Source: Hibiscus mutabilis
Lineage: Eukaryota > Streptophyta > Magnoliopsida > Malvales > Malvaceae
Length of the DNA: 64,000 bases
Assembly (NCBI GenBank): GCA_019671005.1
Contig: CM033712.1
Span: 76,954,479 to 77,018,478, forward strand
Direction of reading: 5' to 3'
Within the stretch, counting starts at the first letter, position 1; each line of letters starts with the position of its first letter. A program made the position numbers and the translations under genes. This document shows, piece by piece, positions 25,556-35,887 of the stretch. The notes under the pieces are model-generated. The model had not been told where the DNA came from. It did not search any database and was given only the letters and a program-made list of their open reading frames with translations.

Positions 25556-26125
25556 AAAGAGAGTTCGACCCAACTGCAACACCGACGAAGAGATAGAGTC
25601 TACAAAATTCGATCCAACTGCAACACTGACGTAGAGGCAAGACCGATAGGTGAAAGTTCTGATGTCTGATCCAGCTACAACTCTGACGAAGAGGCAAGAT
25701 CAGAAAACTAACAACTTTTCTCTTTTTTTTCTCTCTTCTTTTTTTCTTTTTTTTTCTTTTTTCATATTTTTTTCTATCTTTTCTCTTTTTTTTTTTTTGA
25801 TTTTTTCTTACAACATTGATAAAACTTGAAAGTTGGTGAATTTTGACCAAGCTACAACACCGACGAAGAGGCATGGTCTAAAGTTAGTAATGTTGATCCA
25901 GCTACAACACCGACGAAGAGGCAGGATCAAGAGTTAGTGAATTTGGTCTAGCTACAACACCGACGAAGAGGCAAGACCAGAAGTTAGTGAATTTGGTTCA
26001 GCTACAACACCGACGACGAGCCAAGGTCTGAAGATTTGATCCAGCTACGACACCGACGAAGAGGCAGGATCGGATAGTTGTTCTTTTTTGTGATCAAGCT
26101 ACGACTCTGACGAAGAGGCATGACC
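25556..26125. repeat. Minisatellite array 1 inside the retrotransposon
   Basis: About nine copies of a unit built on CTACAACACCGACGAAGAGG, spaced about 20-60 bp apart by variable linkers such as 'AAGTTAGTGAATTTGG', with one long T/C tract in the middle. The unit length varies, so this is a degenerate array. Confidence 0.85.
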
Positions 26126-26319
26126 AGAATTTGGTTGAAAGCTCATTTTTCCATTTTTTGTTTTTGTTTTTTTTTTCTTTTTTCCTTTTTCTATTTTTCT
26201 TTGATTTTTTTCTTCTTTTTTCTTCTTTTTTTGATTTGTTTTCTAGCTACAACATTAATAAAGAAAACTTGAAAATCAGTAAAGTTGGATCTATCAACAG
26301 AGAAACAGAAATATTAACT

Positions 26320-26705
26320 GGAACCCTACTACACCATCAGCGGATAAGTAGGAAAGCAGCAACTGGGACCTAGCCACTCCATCAGCGGAGGACTGGATCG
26401 GATAATGATGACCTGGAATCGGCTACACCATCAACTGAGAGCATGATCTGAGGGCGACAGGAGCTTGGACCCGGCCACTCCATCAGCGGAGGACCGGATT
26501 GGACAATGACGACCTGGAACCGGCTACACCATCAGCGGAGAGCAGGATCAGAGGACGACGGGAGCTTGGACCTAGCAACTCCATCAGCGGAGAGCAAGAT
26601 TTGATAATGACGACCTAAAACTGGCTACACCATCAGTGGAGAGCAGGATCAGAGGACGACGATAGCTTGTACCTGGCCACTCCATCAGCGGAGGACTGGT
26701 TCGGA
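26320..26705. repeat. Minisatellite array 2 inside the retrotransposon
   Basis: About 100-bp units with alternating half-motifs GGCTACACCATCAGCGGAGA and GGCCACTCCATCAGCGGAGG, each followed by GGATC/GGATCG. About three to four copies are present, and weaker relatives (GTTGCACCATCAGCGG) extend to about 26985. 'CATCAGCGGAG' is distinct from the 'CACCGACGAAGAGG' of array 1 but has the same rhythm. Confidence 0.85.
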
Positions 26706-28832
26706 CGATGAAAGTTGATAAATTCATTTTGATTTTCATTTCATTCATTTTTTTCATTTTTCATTTTTTGATTTTTTTTTACTTTTGATTTTTTGATTTT
26801 TTTCTAATTTTTTCTGATTTTTTTTCAACTATATTTTTTTGGTAATTTTTCTTTTTTCTTGAACTATACAAAGAAGTAAGACTTGAGGAAAATTAGGTCT
26901 GGTTGCACCGTCAGCAGAGAAACAAGACTTGAATACAAATTTGATCTGTTTGGGGAAAGGTTCGGATCTGTTGCACCATCAGCGGTAAAACAGAATCTGA
27001 AAATTGTTGGCCTATCAACAATGACGAAGGTAAGATCTGGAAAGGTCTACTTCTGCTACTCTACTGGCGGAGAGGTGTGACCTAAAAATGAAAAAAACAT
27101 TAATCAGTAAATGTTCACAAAAATTTGCCACTGTTACCTTTTATTGATGTTCCAGCATCCTCTTTGTGTTTGGCCTCCTCTATTACTAAGGTTGGTTGTC
27201 GCGTTGTTGCCCCCACGGCTGAGGATGTCCGGTCTCTTTTTGAACCTTTTTGTAAGCAAAAATGCATGAATTTTATGCCTAAATGCATGGTGACTTCGGT
27301 GTATGCACTGAACATAGATGTACGCAAAAATAATGAATGCAACTAAATGCATGAATGTGATATAATTTTTTTGGCCCTCAATGGGATGCCCCTGACTCCT
27401 CACTGGTCCTGTCAGGATCTTGGTCTTTTGCATATGACGGTGCCCTAACCTCTTCTTGGGTTTGATTATCCATCTGGGTGCATGCCCTAACATTTTGTTC
27501 ATTCTAAGCCATCGTCTGAAATTGCTCTTGAAGTTGACACTTTGAGTGTTGATTCTGTTGCCCCCTAAGTTGGGTTCATAAATTGTGTGTTGGTTCATGG
27601 CAGCTCATTATTATTATTATTATTGGATTAAGTGCAATTTTGAAGACTGTGGTCAAGGATGCGAGAGTTTGACTCGGCAATGAAGGTTGGACCTTGGCAA
27701 AGAACGCCCCCGGACTGGGACCTTGTTAGAGGCACAATATTTGTAAAAGATGTGGAGGGTGCTTTTGGACATGCCCCAAGATCAGGCTCTTGTAAGAGGC
27801 TCTGTAAGGTGCTAGATCGACCAACTTCGTTGTATTTAATGGGGCAACCCAGGGACTAATTTTGAAATTTCAAAATGTATGCATGTAAATGCAAAATGCA
27901 TGTCTTAGATGTGAAAGTACTGATTCAAAAATGGTTCACGTGGCTCAACTTCTGAACTCACGGGATTTATTTGCAACTTTGAATATTGCCTTGATATCTA
28001 GAGTGCTAGATTTTCTCCCGATGATAATTTTTCAAATTGAGAGCCATTCGTGAATCAGCATTTCATGTTGGTAAAAGTGCAAAAATTAAAATGTTATGAT
28101 ATGCCATGCAGTGAATGCCAAAATGAACCGATATGATGTGATCACAAGAATGGGTCAATTTAAAATTAGGGTAAAAATGAAATTTTTTCGGGTAAACCAC
28201 TTGAACCAATACCCCAATGTAATGCAAATGCAATGAAGTATGCAAAAAAGGGTAAAACAAAAAAGAAAACGAGTCAGTACCGAATAAGATCAACAACATA
28301 TAAATAGAAGAATAATTTAGATAAGGTAAACAAACAAAACAACCCTATTTACATCCCGTCTAAAACACCTAGGTTATCCGCATGGCTCTAAAAGGGTGGG
28401 TTCCTACGGCTCACTATATGCAGTTTTGGTGCTAAGAGGTACCCGAATTGTCCTTGCTGTCCTCTACTAAGAGTAGCAAGGCCCCCGGTCATCACCCATT
28501 ATAGGCTCCTTTCAACCGGGTTCAATTTAGGGGGACCCATTCGCTTATACCCATACGAAGGAACGATATCCTCACGAAAGTATAAGGTACTCGAGCCCCG
28601 AAGGTACTTGCTAGGCCCATACGGGAGAACGATATCTCCACGAAAGCATTAGCGTTTTCCCCCCACTTAAAAAAATGGGTTTATATGCCATATTTTAAAT
28701 GCGTTAAAATAAACGCGCCATTATAACCGAATGTTAGTTTAATAGTCACTTTAATCCGAAATTTCTGATATTAATAAAGCGGTAATTATTTGAAAAAGCT
28801 CGGCTCTCATTTGTTTTTGAAAAACAAAATTG

Positions 28833-28850
28833 TCCCCAGCGGAGTCGCCA
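28833..28850 (-). other. Primer-binding site, tRNA-Arg type
   Basis: On the minus strand TGGCGACTCCGCTGGGGA lies 2 nt downstream of the LTR end (CATCGCTACA). It is complementary to a tRNA 3' end ending in CGCCA. By memory this matches the tRNA-Arg sites used by Ogre-like gypsy elements. Confidence 0.8.
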
Positions 28851-28852
28851 TC

Positions 28853-30061
28853 TGTAGCGATGTTTTTTCTCGCTAAAAAATGAAAGTGTTTTTATTTGTT
28901 TTGAAAATATTTTCTTCCGCGTGGGATTTTTATAAAACCCGTGTTTTATTTAAAAATGGAGTCGCCACCGGCCACTCAAGGTGGACCGGTCACCGTAGAA
29001 AACCAGAGATTTTGAAAACTTGGGTTCGGGAGTCGGTTACGGATGAGAAAGGATTAGCACCCCCACACCGCCCAAAATTGGTACTTTAATAATTACCGCT
29101 TTATTAATATTAGACTTTCCGGATTAAAATGACAATTAAATTAAAATTTGATTATAAGTGCGAGTAGATTTTAGAGGCCCCGTTATTCGAGAGTAAATGT
29201 CCAACCACTATCACTACGCCTGATACTGGCCCCGTTTACGCTCAAATAAAAGGGCACCGCATTGACAATTTATATGTTCGTTATGCAAACTTAAAAAACA
29301 TGACAAATATAAATAAATACCTTGCGATAAAAAATATAAATAAATACTAACATAATGAAATACTAACATAACATAAATAAAATACTAATCTAAAACATAC
29401 ATACATAACTATTAATTTAACACATAAATAAAAACATATCTAACATAAATAAAATAATAATCTATAACATACATACATATATATATTAATCTAACTTATA
29501 AATAAAAACATATCTAACATAAATAAAACACTAATATAAAACATAAATTTAAAACATACTAATCTAAAACATAGATAAACATACAAATTAAAAACACAAT
29601 TTTAAATTAACTACTAATTCATTAAAATATAAAAATTACAACATAAATAAAAAGGAAAGAAAATATACCTAACTAGGAGTTCGAATGACGAACCCCGACT
29701 GGACCCCACCGAGATCTACCACGACCTCTCCAAAAAAATTAACTAGATCGGATCCAAAATAGGACCCCGATCGAACCGGTTAGGACCGAGGATATTACCC
29801 CGATCCTTGGCTAGCCGAGAGCACTGCTCTCTTTGGCTTACCATGGCCGATTCATGCTTCCTTCCATTTGCCCTCCCCCTGCCTCTATTTATAAGCAATT
29901 AGGGAGGCAAATGGGTGACGTGGACCACCCAAGACCATTTTTTTTTTGCTTTTTTGCTTTTTTTTAAAATTAATTTTATTATTATTATTTATATATTAAT
30001 AATAATATTATTACAACAATACTAAAAATACTAAAAACTCGGACAAAAATGAGTGATTACA
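28853..30061 (-). repeat. LTR (right copy; 5' LTR of the minus-strand element)
   Basis: 1209 bp, direct repeat of 24090-25287. The TATA box on the minus strand is at 29884-29893. As the 5' LTR it would be the element's promoter. Confidence 0.92.
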
Positions 30062-30885
30062 CCACCAAGCATCGACAGTCCTAATAATAGAATACTTACC
30101 TCCGAATGGCCGAAACCACCAAGTGATAATCAAATAGAGAAAACGGTCTTGGGCGTTTAGTTGAGTAACTGACCCTGGGGCTGGAGAATCAAGAATATGA
30201 TGATCCTCATTATCAAGACCGGTGTTTTCTAGACCTTGATGGTTTGTAATTATTTGGGAGTCTAGCATAAAGGTCTTTCTCATCAGATACGACTCGATGG
30301 CAACAATATTGTTAGTTAGTTCATCAACAATACAACGAGCGTTGGAAAACAAATTTGGGTTAAAGTGGGAAAATACTGGGGAGTAAGCTGAAGTATTGTT
30401 AAAAATTTCTATCGCTTCATAAGACCAAGGTAAGGAAATCCAAAATTAGGATTGGACATAAATGCAAAATCTCCAACACACTCATCCCTAATAGTAAAAT
30501 TTTTGAACATGTCAAAATTTTCCCTTTGGTTTTGTACTTCGGGTTCATTAAAACATGTATCAAAAGAAGAATGTAATATGGGTTGAGGTTGATATTCGAG
30601 TGCGAACTAACTCAAAGAAGCATCAATCATGCGACGACGTTTTGTCACAAGTTTTGATTTTGGTTCCATTTCAAACAAAAAAAAAGATTTAAGGTTCTAG
30701 ACACACTAAGGTAAAATCAAACTCCTGCAAAATCAAAAAGCACAATACATACAATATTCATCAATTTCAACCCGTAATGTAAAAAACCTAAAATCTTAGA
30801 TGCATTACATTTTAAACTATCATGAATCAAATGTATCGATACAGGATCATCAATTTCAGTTCATTAATTGTATTTAAAACCTAAA

Positions 30886-31235
30886 AACCTAAAAAATAAG
30901 TATAATATTCGAATAAATAAGTATCAAATGTAATGAATACGTAAAACCTTACAAATTCGATACAAAAACCTAACAACCATGATGCAAAACCTAAAAGTTT
31001 TGTATTTAAACTATCAATTATACTCAAACTTTAAATCTAGATTCACAAACATAAAAAATAAGTGCAATATTCGAATAAATATGTATCAAATGTTATAAAA
31101 ACCTAAAAAAAATGATTCAAAAACCTAACAATCATGATGCAAAACCTACAAGTTTTGTATTTGAACTATCAAATATGCTCAAATTTTCAATCTAGATTCA
31201 CAAACCTAAAAAATAAGTAAAATATTCGGATAAAT
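30886..31235. repeat. Tandem repeat, ~160-bp unit, two copies and a partial third
   Basis: Each unit begins AACCTAAAAAATAAGT (or AACATAAAAAATAAGT) and ends ATCTAGATTCAC; copies start at about 30886, 31047 and 31202. It lies upstream of the middle MULE gene, next to palindrome cluster 3. Confidence 0.75.
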
Positions 31236-31429
31236 TAAAGAATAATATAAAAATACCTCGAGAAATACGACAAATGGATGAAAGAAATGATGGGTATGCA
31301 TGATTCGTTGATATGTACTAAATCATTTGAAATCCTTGCAAAACTCGTGCAGTTTGATGGATTTTGAGTTGGAAATTATGGGATTTTGAGGAAAAAACAT
31401 AAATGTGTTATTTATACCCCAAACATGTG

Positions 31430-31740
31430 CATACCGGTACGCTCATTAAAGGTGTGTTGGTACTGGTGTACCGGTACGATTTCCACCGTACCGATGCGAT
31501 ATTCACCCAAAAAATTCCAGTGACCACATTTTGTATCGATATGCTCTGCGTACTAGTACCCCAACAGTGACCGTACCGGTACACTACGTCAATGTATTTG
31601 CAATACATGTACACATTTGTAAAAATGGTAAGGTCATATTTTTTTTAAAAAAATCATGAACAAATACTAAATATGTAACAATCATTATGGCGTATCTATA
31701 TTGTCCCATTGTACCCGTACCGTTTCTTCATTATACTTTT
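31430..31740. repeat. Palindrome cluster 3, gap between middle gene and transposase
   Basis: Contains CATACCGGTACGC, GTGTACCGGTACGATT, CCGTACCGATGCG, GTATCGATATG, GCGTACTAGTACC, CCGTACCGGTACAC and TGTACCCGTACCG. A spacer ATTCCAGTGACCACATTTTG is related to the one in the TIR clusters. Confidence 0.8.
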
Positions 31741-32159
31741 GGTAAAATTCCCTCCCCCCCAAATCATTCTTATATATACATGCATAAACATATGGTATTT
31801 TATGTAAGTGCACACAAATAGCATTAAAAATAAAGTAAGTACAAAATCAACTTCGTACAATCTGAAATATTAAAATGTAACATTATTTCTTGCATGTAAC
31901 CAATATTTTCTTATTTTGTATAACTAGAATAATATAACTAAACATAATCTCCAAATGGACACTGAATATAAAGAAAACTGTGACCCTCATCCACCATGCA
32001 ATAGTTATTTTGAATTTTGATATGTTATCGAGGCATGCTTAGACGTAGTCCTATTTATCATGAGAGAAGAAAATTGTAGAAATTAACATTATCAATCACA
32101 ACAACAAATAAATCAAATCATGTTTTTTAAGTTAATAAATGCTTCACTTACAAGAACAA

Positions 32160-34896
32160 AGATTATAATTTTTGGACGAGCCCGCATACTACCAATCCTT
32201 CTATGGTTGCCAATCCAAAATAGTTGGATCTTTTTTCCATATTTTTCAATACATTACTATATGCAGGCTGCGAAAAATATATTACCATCAATATACATAA
32301 CAACAAAACATAATTATTGTTATATTTCATATTTAATTACCTTAGAGATATCGTTTTCTTTGTGTGTGTTGGGCATGTATCCATCTAATTTTGATTTCTG
32401 AAGTACATGAGTATGCCTCGTATCCTGATCAAAAGGCTTGTTCATAGAAGGTTTAGATGTTTTATGCGAGTCTGACATGACATCTTCATTATATGAAACA
32501 CGTTTCGGGTTGGACGATGAAGCTTGGCGCTTAGTTCTCTTGGGTTTTCCTCTTTCTGTTTCAAGAACTATAGGATCGCCAATTCAAATAGTCTCTTCGC
32601 CTTTAGTGGTTCATTTTTTACATCCCACTTTATCCGCTTGCAATTTGAAACTCATTTTTGCAAATTGATCTTTAACCTCATTGAAAGTCTTGAATGTCTG
32701 TGATGCACAGTGACATATAATCATACAATAAGAGGCTAGATTGGAATACTTGGCTTGAACTGTTGCTGGATTATTATCTTCGACATCTTCATTCCTATTT
32801 TGTAATCCAACATCTTTCTTCGCATAAATAGTCCAATGTTTCATTATACATCCCTAGGGTATTTCCTTTGCCTATTCATATTTCAACACGGCAAACATAT
32901 GGCGACATGGAAATCCAATGGACTACAACTCCATACAACAACATTACATGGTATCATTTGTGGTATCTTTAATTACAAGATACTATTTATCCTTTTCAAC
33001 ATGCTCTAACCAATAACACATGCACGCATTTTGTACGTCACTTTCTTTGACCAAATAATAACCCTCATAGGATATTTCTTTGCACAATGTAGCAAAAAAA
33101 TTTCTCGTATATACCTGGGCTGCATTACGTTTTGAAGCTCCCAACACACCGTCACAATACGATTGTTCATCTATTGTTTTCTAGTCTTGATAACCTTCAC
33201 CCCATCTTAGAGATTGCAGTTGTCTATGATAGTTCTCAACAAATCGATACAACATCACCTTTTTGTCCAACCAAGTTTTCAATGTTTTATTCATTGACTC
33301 GCACGTTGAGTATTCCTCATTGATGCACACAAAAAATGTTTAATAATTTGGTTTAATACAATAAATAAATATTATATTATATACAAATAAAGTTTACATA
33401 ATGTTACATGCATAAAAATATCCTTGCAAATATGTTTCTGCCCATTTCTCTTTATCCTCATACAATTCTTCTACCCATCCCTTTCCCTCAACTTTGTGCT
33501 CGTCCACTAATTCTTTCCAAGACCTTTCAAAATCTGATGGTGTTCTACACTGGTTAGCGCATATCATAAACCCATCAAGAAAAGTGTGTTCAGCATAAGA
33601 ATGCACGTTCCTCATGATATGTCATAAACACAATCTATATTTTTCCCGGGTAGTACTTGAGAAATGACATTTGCCATTGCCTTATCTCTATCTGTAATAA
33701 CAGTAAGTGGTTTGTAGCGATCTCCCGTTTTAATCAATTGTTGTAATACCCACACATAGGTATCCTCTTTCTCGTTCATAACCAATGCACATCCAAATGG
33801 CACTGTGTTTCGATGATGATTGACACCAACCAAAACGACAAACGACTTGTTGTATGCGTTGCACTTGTAAGTCGTATCAAATGCGAGTACATGACCGAAT
33901 CCTTTATAGTTGGCACGTGATATACCATCGCACCAGAACAACTTCTCCAAATGTCTGAATTCATCCCTCGTGTGCCTCACAAAAAAAGAAAGGATCAGAT
34001 TATTGCTTTCCATATAAATACGCCATCATCATTTCAACATCACGATCTTGCACTTCTTCTCGTTTAATTCTATACAAATCTTTATGTAGAAAACCAACAT
34101 TCTCAATTGAACCACTTCATTCACGAAGTTTCGCATCATCTTAATTTGAGTAATTCTATAGTGGTGCATGCTCTTAATCTTAATTTCGTTTAACTGACTA
34201 ATTTTTCGGAATGACCTACAAAATAAATCATTAAAAACATTAAATAAATATATAAGCTAGAAGTTAGTATGTAACAATTTACTTATTGTTGAATTACATA
34301 CCTTATATAAGCAACTTGTGTTGCCCGAACCATGTCATGGTTATGTTCTGCGTGGAATTTAACAACTTTCCAATATTGATATTGTTCGTTTAATTTGAAT
34401 CTAATAAATGCTCCACATCCAACTTTGCTGGTTGGTCTTTCCTCACGTTTTTTGTTTGACAAATTACTCCACTTTTCTTCTCTATATCCCTCCTTACGAC
34501 ACACCATTTTTTTGCAATTATGTTATCACCAGTTTGACTTTTCATTGTTTGGTCAACTCGAACTCCAAAACCTTTCACTTTGGCATAGGTATGATAAAAT
34601 CCAATGCAATTATCTAAAGTCTTCCACTTCAGCATACTCATATAATTCGCATCGTAATCTTTTAATTGTTTCTCAATCTTGTCCCATATGCTTTCGCCAA
34701 TGAAGTAGTGAAGGATCTTCTCATAATCTATATGTTTTTCATCGTCAACAAGATAATCAGTTTGTTCTTATTCAACATGAATTTCACAATCTGATTCACT
34801 ATTGTAACGATCTTTATCCTGATTATGGTCATCTTCATCCTCGTTATAAAACGTCAACTTTGTAGTTTGAATTTTGGTATCTTCGTTATCAACCAT
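32160..34896 (-). pseudogene. FAR1-type MULE transposase, broken
   Basis: Starts at ATG 34896 (MVDNEDTKIQ), 115 bp inside the right TIR boundary. In order it shows: (1) a FAR1 DNA-binding domain (GFYHTYAKVKGFGVRV ... GCGAFIRFKL ... HNHDM, about 34620-34330); (2) a MULE/DDE transposase domain (LFWCDGISRANYKGFG, LAFDTTYKCNAYNK, VITDRDKAM, FERSWKELVDEH, about 33950-33490) with the Asp, Asp and Glu positions still visible; (3) a SWIM zinc finger (CCCMEL..SIGFPCRHMFAVL, about 32965-32890); and (4) a basic tail (GKPKRTKR). FAR1/FHY3 transcription factors derive from such transposases. Lesions: a stop after CEIHVE (about 34768), a frame change in an A run near 34508, another at about 33612 (...DCVYDI|MRNVHS), a stop inside the SWIM finger, and others. 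It has at least two introns. Confidence 0.85.
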
Positions 34897-35010
34897 CTCG
34901 ACAAGATCTATAATTTAACAAAATAAAAAAACAATATTATTATAACGGTACATGGCAAGGGAATTGAACTTAACACAAAATTTCAAAATTACAATTACAG
35001 AAAGTAAATT

Positions 35011-35878
35011 GAACTTAAACAATGAAAATTGAAGGATCAAATAGACCGTACTAGTACACTGTTTAAGGTGTACCGGTGCGCGCTTTTTGGAATAAAATTC
35101 CAGTAGCCAGTTTACATATCGGTACGTAGCCAGTATCGATACAGAAAAGCCGCATAACGATACTCTTAAACCATCGTACCGGGACGGTGAACTACAATCA
35201 ATTTGGGAATTCAACATCGAAAATGGGATTCAGGGTTTTAACATTAAAATTAGGATGCTATTATAGAAATTGTGGTTCTAAGATGGGAATTAGGGCACTA
35301 AATTGGGAATTAGGGTTCTAGATTGGCTTAATTTTAAAAATTAAGGTTGGGTGGAGGTTAGGGTTTGAGAATTAAGAGATTAGAGGATGTCGGAATTGGG
35401 GATAACGGTTTAGGGGGATGTCGGAATTGGGTGGCCGAATGGATAAGGATGTCGGCGAGTTGCCGAAAACGGTGGCGATTGGCGGCAAAACCCTTAAATT
35501 GAATTAAATTTATTTAGGGTTCGAATAAGGGAATTTAGGATAAATTACCTTCTTGCAAAAACGGTGGGGAACAGCGATACGCTCAAAGACGGCCACGGAC
35601 GAGTGGCGACAGGACGGTGCGAATGTGGCCGGCGGCGACGATAATGTAAAAAAATAGGATTTTCTGATTTGGGGATAGATATTTTGATTTAATAATGTTT
35701 AAAAGAATATTAAAAATAAAAAAGAATTTTAATTAATTTACGTTTTGATTTTTAAAAAATTATAATTATATGGCAAGTCGTTTAGATTTTAAATCTTTAT
35801 AAATTAGATTAATAGTGTTCATCAATGCTCGCCGTTAGTGGTGCTCATCGGTACTCGTCAAGCGCTACAGACTCATCC
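35011..35878 (-). repeat. Right terminal inverted repeat of the MULE
   Basis: 868 bp, inverted match of 17141-17998. It contains a short internal duplication (CATCAATGCTCGCC region) and a few indels relative to the left copy. The outer end is CTACAGACTCATCC. Confidence 0.9.
35045..35185. repeat. Palindrome cluster 4, inner right TIR
   Basis: Contains CCGTACTAGTACAC, GTGTACCGGTGCG, ATCGGTACGTAGCC, AGTATCGATACAG and CGTACCGGGACGG. It is the inverted counterpart of cluster 1 but has diverged. Its motif positions are conserved, while exact motifs differ. Confidence 0.8.
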
Positions 35879-35887
35879 TAATTAATG

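Larger units (their letters stand above)
24090..30061 (-). mobile_element. Non-autonomous LTR retrotransposon, 5.97 kb, nested in the MULE
   Basis: Two direct LTRs (24090-25287 and 28853-30061) start TGTAGCGATG and end GAGTGATTACA. They are flanked by a 5-bp target duplication CCACC (24085-24089, 30062-30066). The primer-binding site next to the right LTR and the polypurine tract next to the left LTR show that the element reads on the minus strand. The 3.57-kb interior has no gag, protease, reverse transcriptase or integrase frame. It is filled by minisatellite arrays and poly-T/C stretches. The LTRs are almost identical apart from the first ~150 bp, which implies a young insertion. The PBS type recalls gypsy/Ogre-like elements. 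Confidence 0.92.
23615..30669 (-). pseudogene. Middle gene of the MULE, split by the LTR retrotransposon
   Basis: Starts at ATG 30669 (MEPKSKLVTKRRRMIDASL) and ends at TAG 23615-23617 with an acidic tail (QDDDGSDAPDN). Stops and frame changes occur throughout, one only about 20 codons in. The coding sequence is cut at CCACC by the LTR retrotransposon: reading up to ...IIRTVDAWW before the insertion continues as IQCFRTGQRINLAQIIFADL after it, in the same frame once one target copy is dropped. The part around FLYLIITWWFRPFGGKYS resembles short proteins often annotated as 'putative plant transposon protein' in dicots. That family match is from memory and tentative, and its function is unknown. 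It is the third gene of the element, a position held by regulatory proteins such as VANB/VANC in VANDAL MULEs (inference only). Confidence 0.5.
17141..35878. mobile_element. 18.7-kb Mutator-like element with three degraded genes and nested insertions
   Basis: The ends are GGAAAATTCTACAATGCTCG (left) and, reverse-complemented, GGATGAGTCTGTAGCGCTTG (right). They are flanked by a perfect 9-bp target duplication TAATTAATG (17132-17140 and 35879-35887). The TIRs are about 860 bp and, by eye, some 85-90% alike. Three genes lie inside: a Ulp1-like gene reading inward from the left TIR, a FAR1-type transposase reading inward from the right TIR, and a middle gene on the minus strand. This convergent layout with a gene starting just inside each TIR recalls MuDR. 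MULEs carrying Ulp1-like genes are known (Kaonashi/KI-MULEs of Arabidopsis, CUMULE of melon). A solo LTR (18221-19651) and an LTR retrotransposon (24090-30061) are later insertions; without them the element was about 11.3 kb. All three genes have stops or frameshifts, so the copy is not autonomous. Confidence 0.93.

Noticed and set aside
25734..25796. Lys-rich stretch (KKKKRKDRKKYEKRKKKK type) on the minus strand, considered as a basic protein
   Set aside because: Direct translation of a T/C low-complexity tract.
27134..27598. 154-codon minus-strand frame inside the LTR retrotransposon, considered as gag
   Set aside because: No zinc knuckle, no gag-like composition and no continuation into protease/RT; more likely chance in a non-coding interior.
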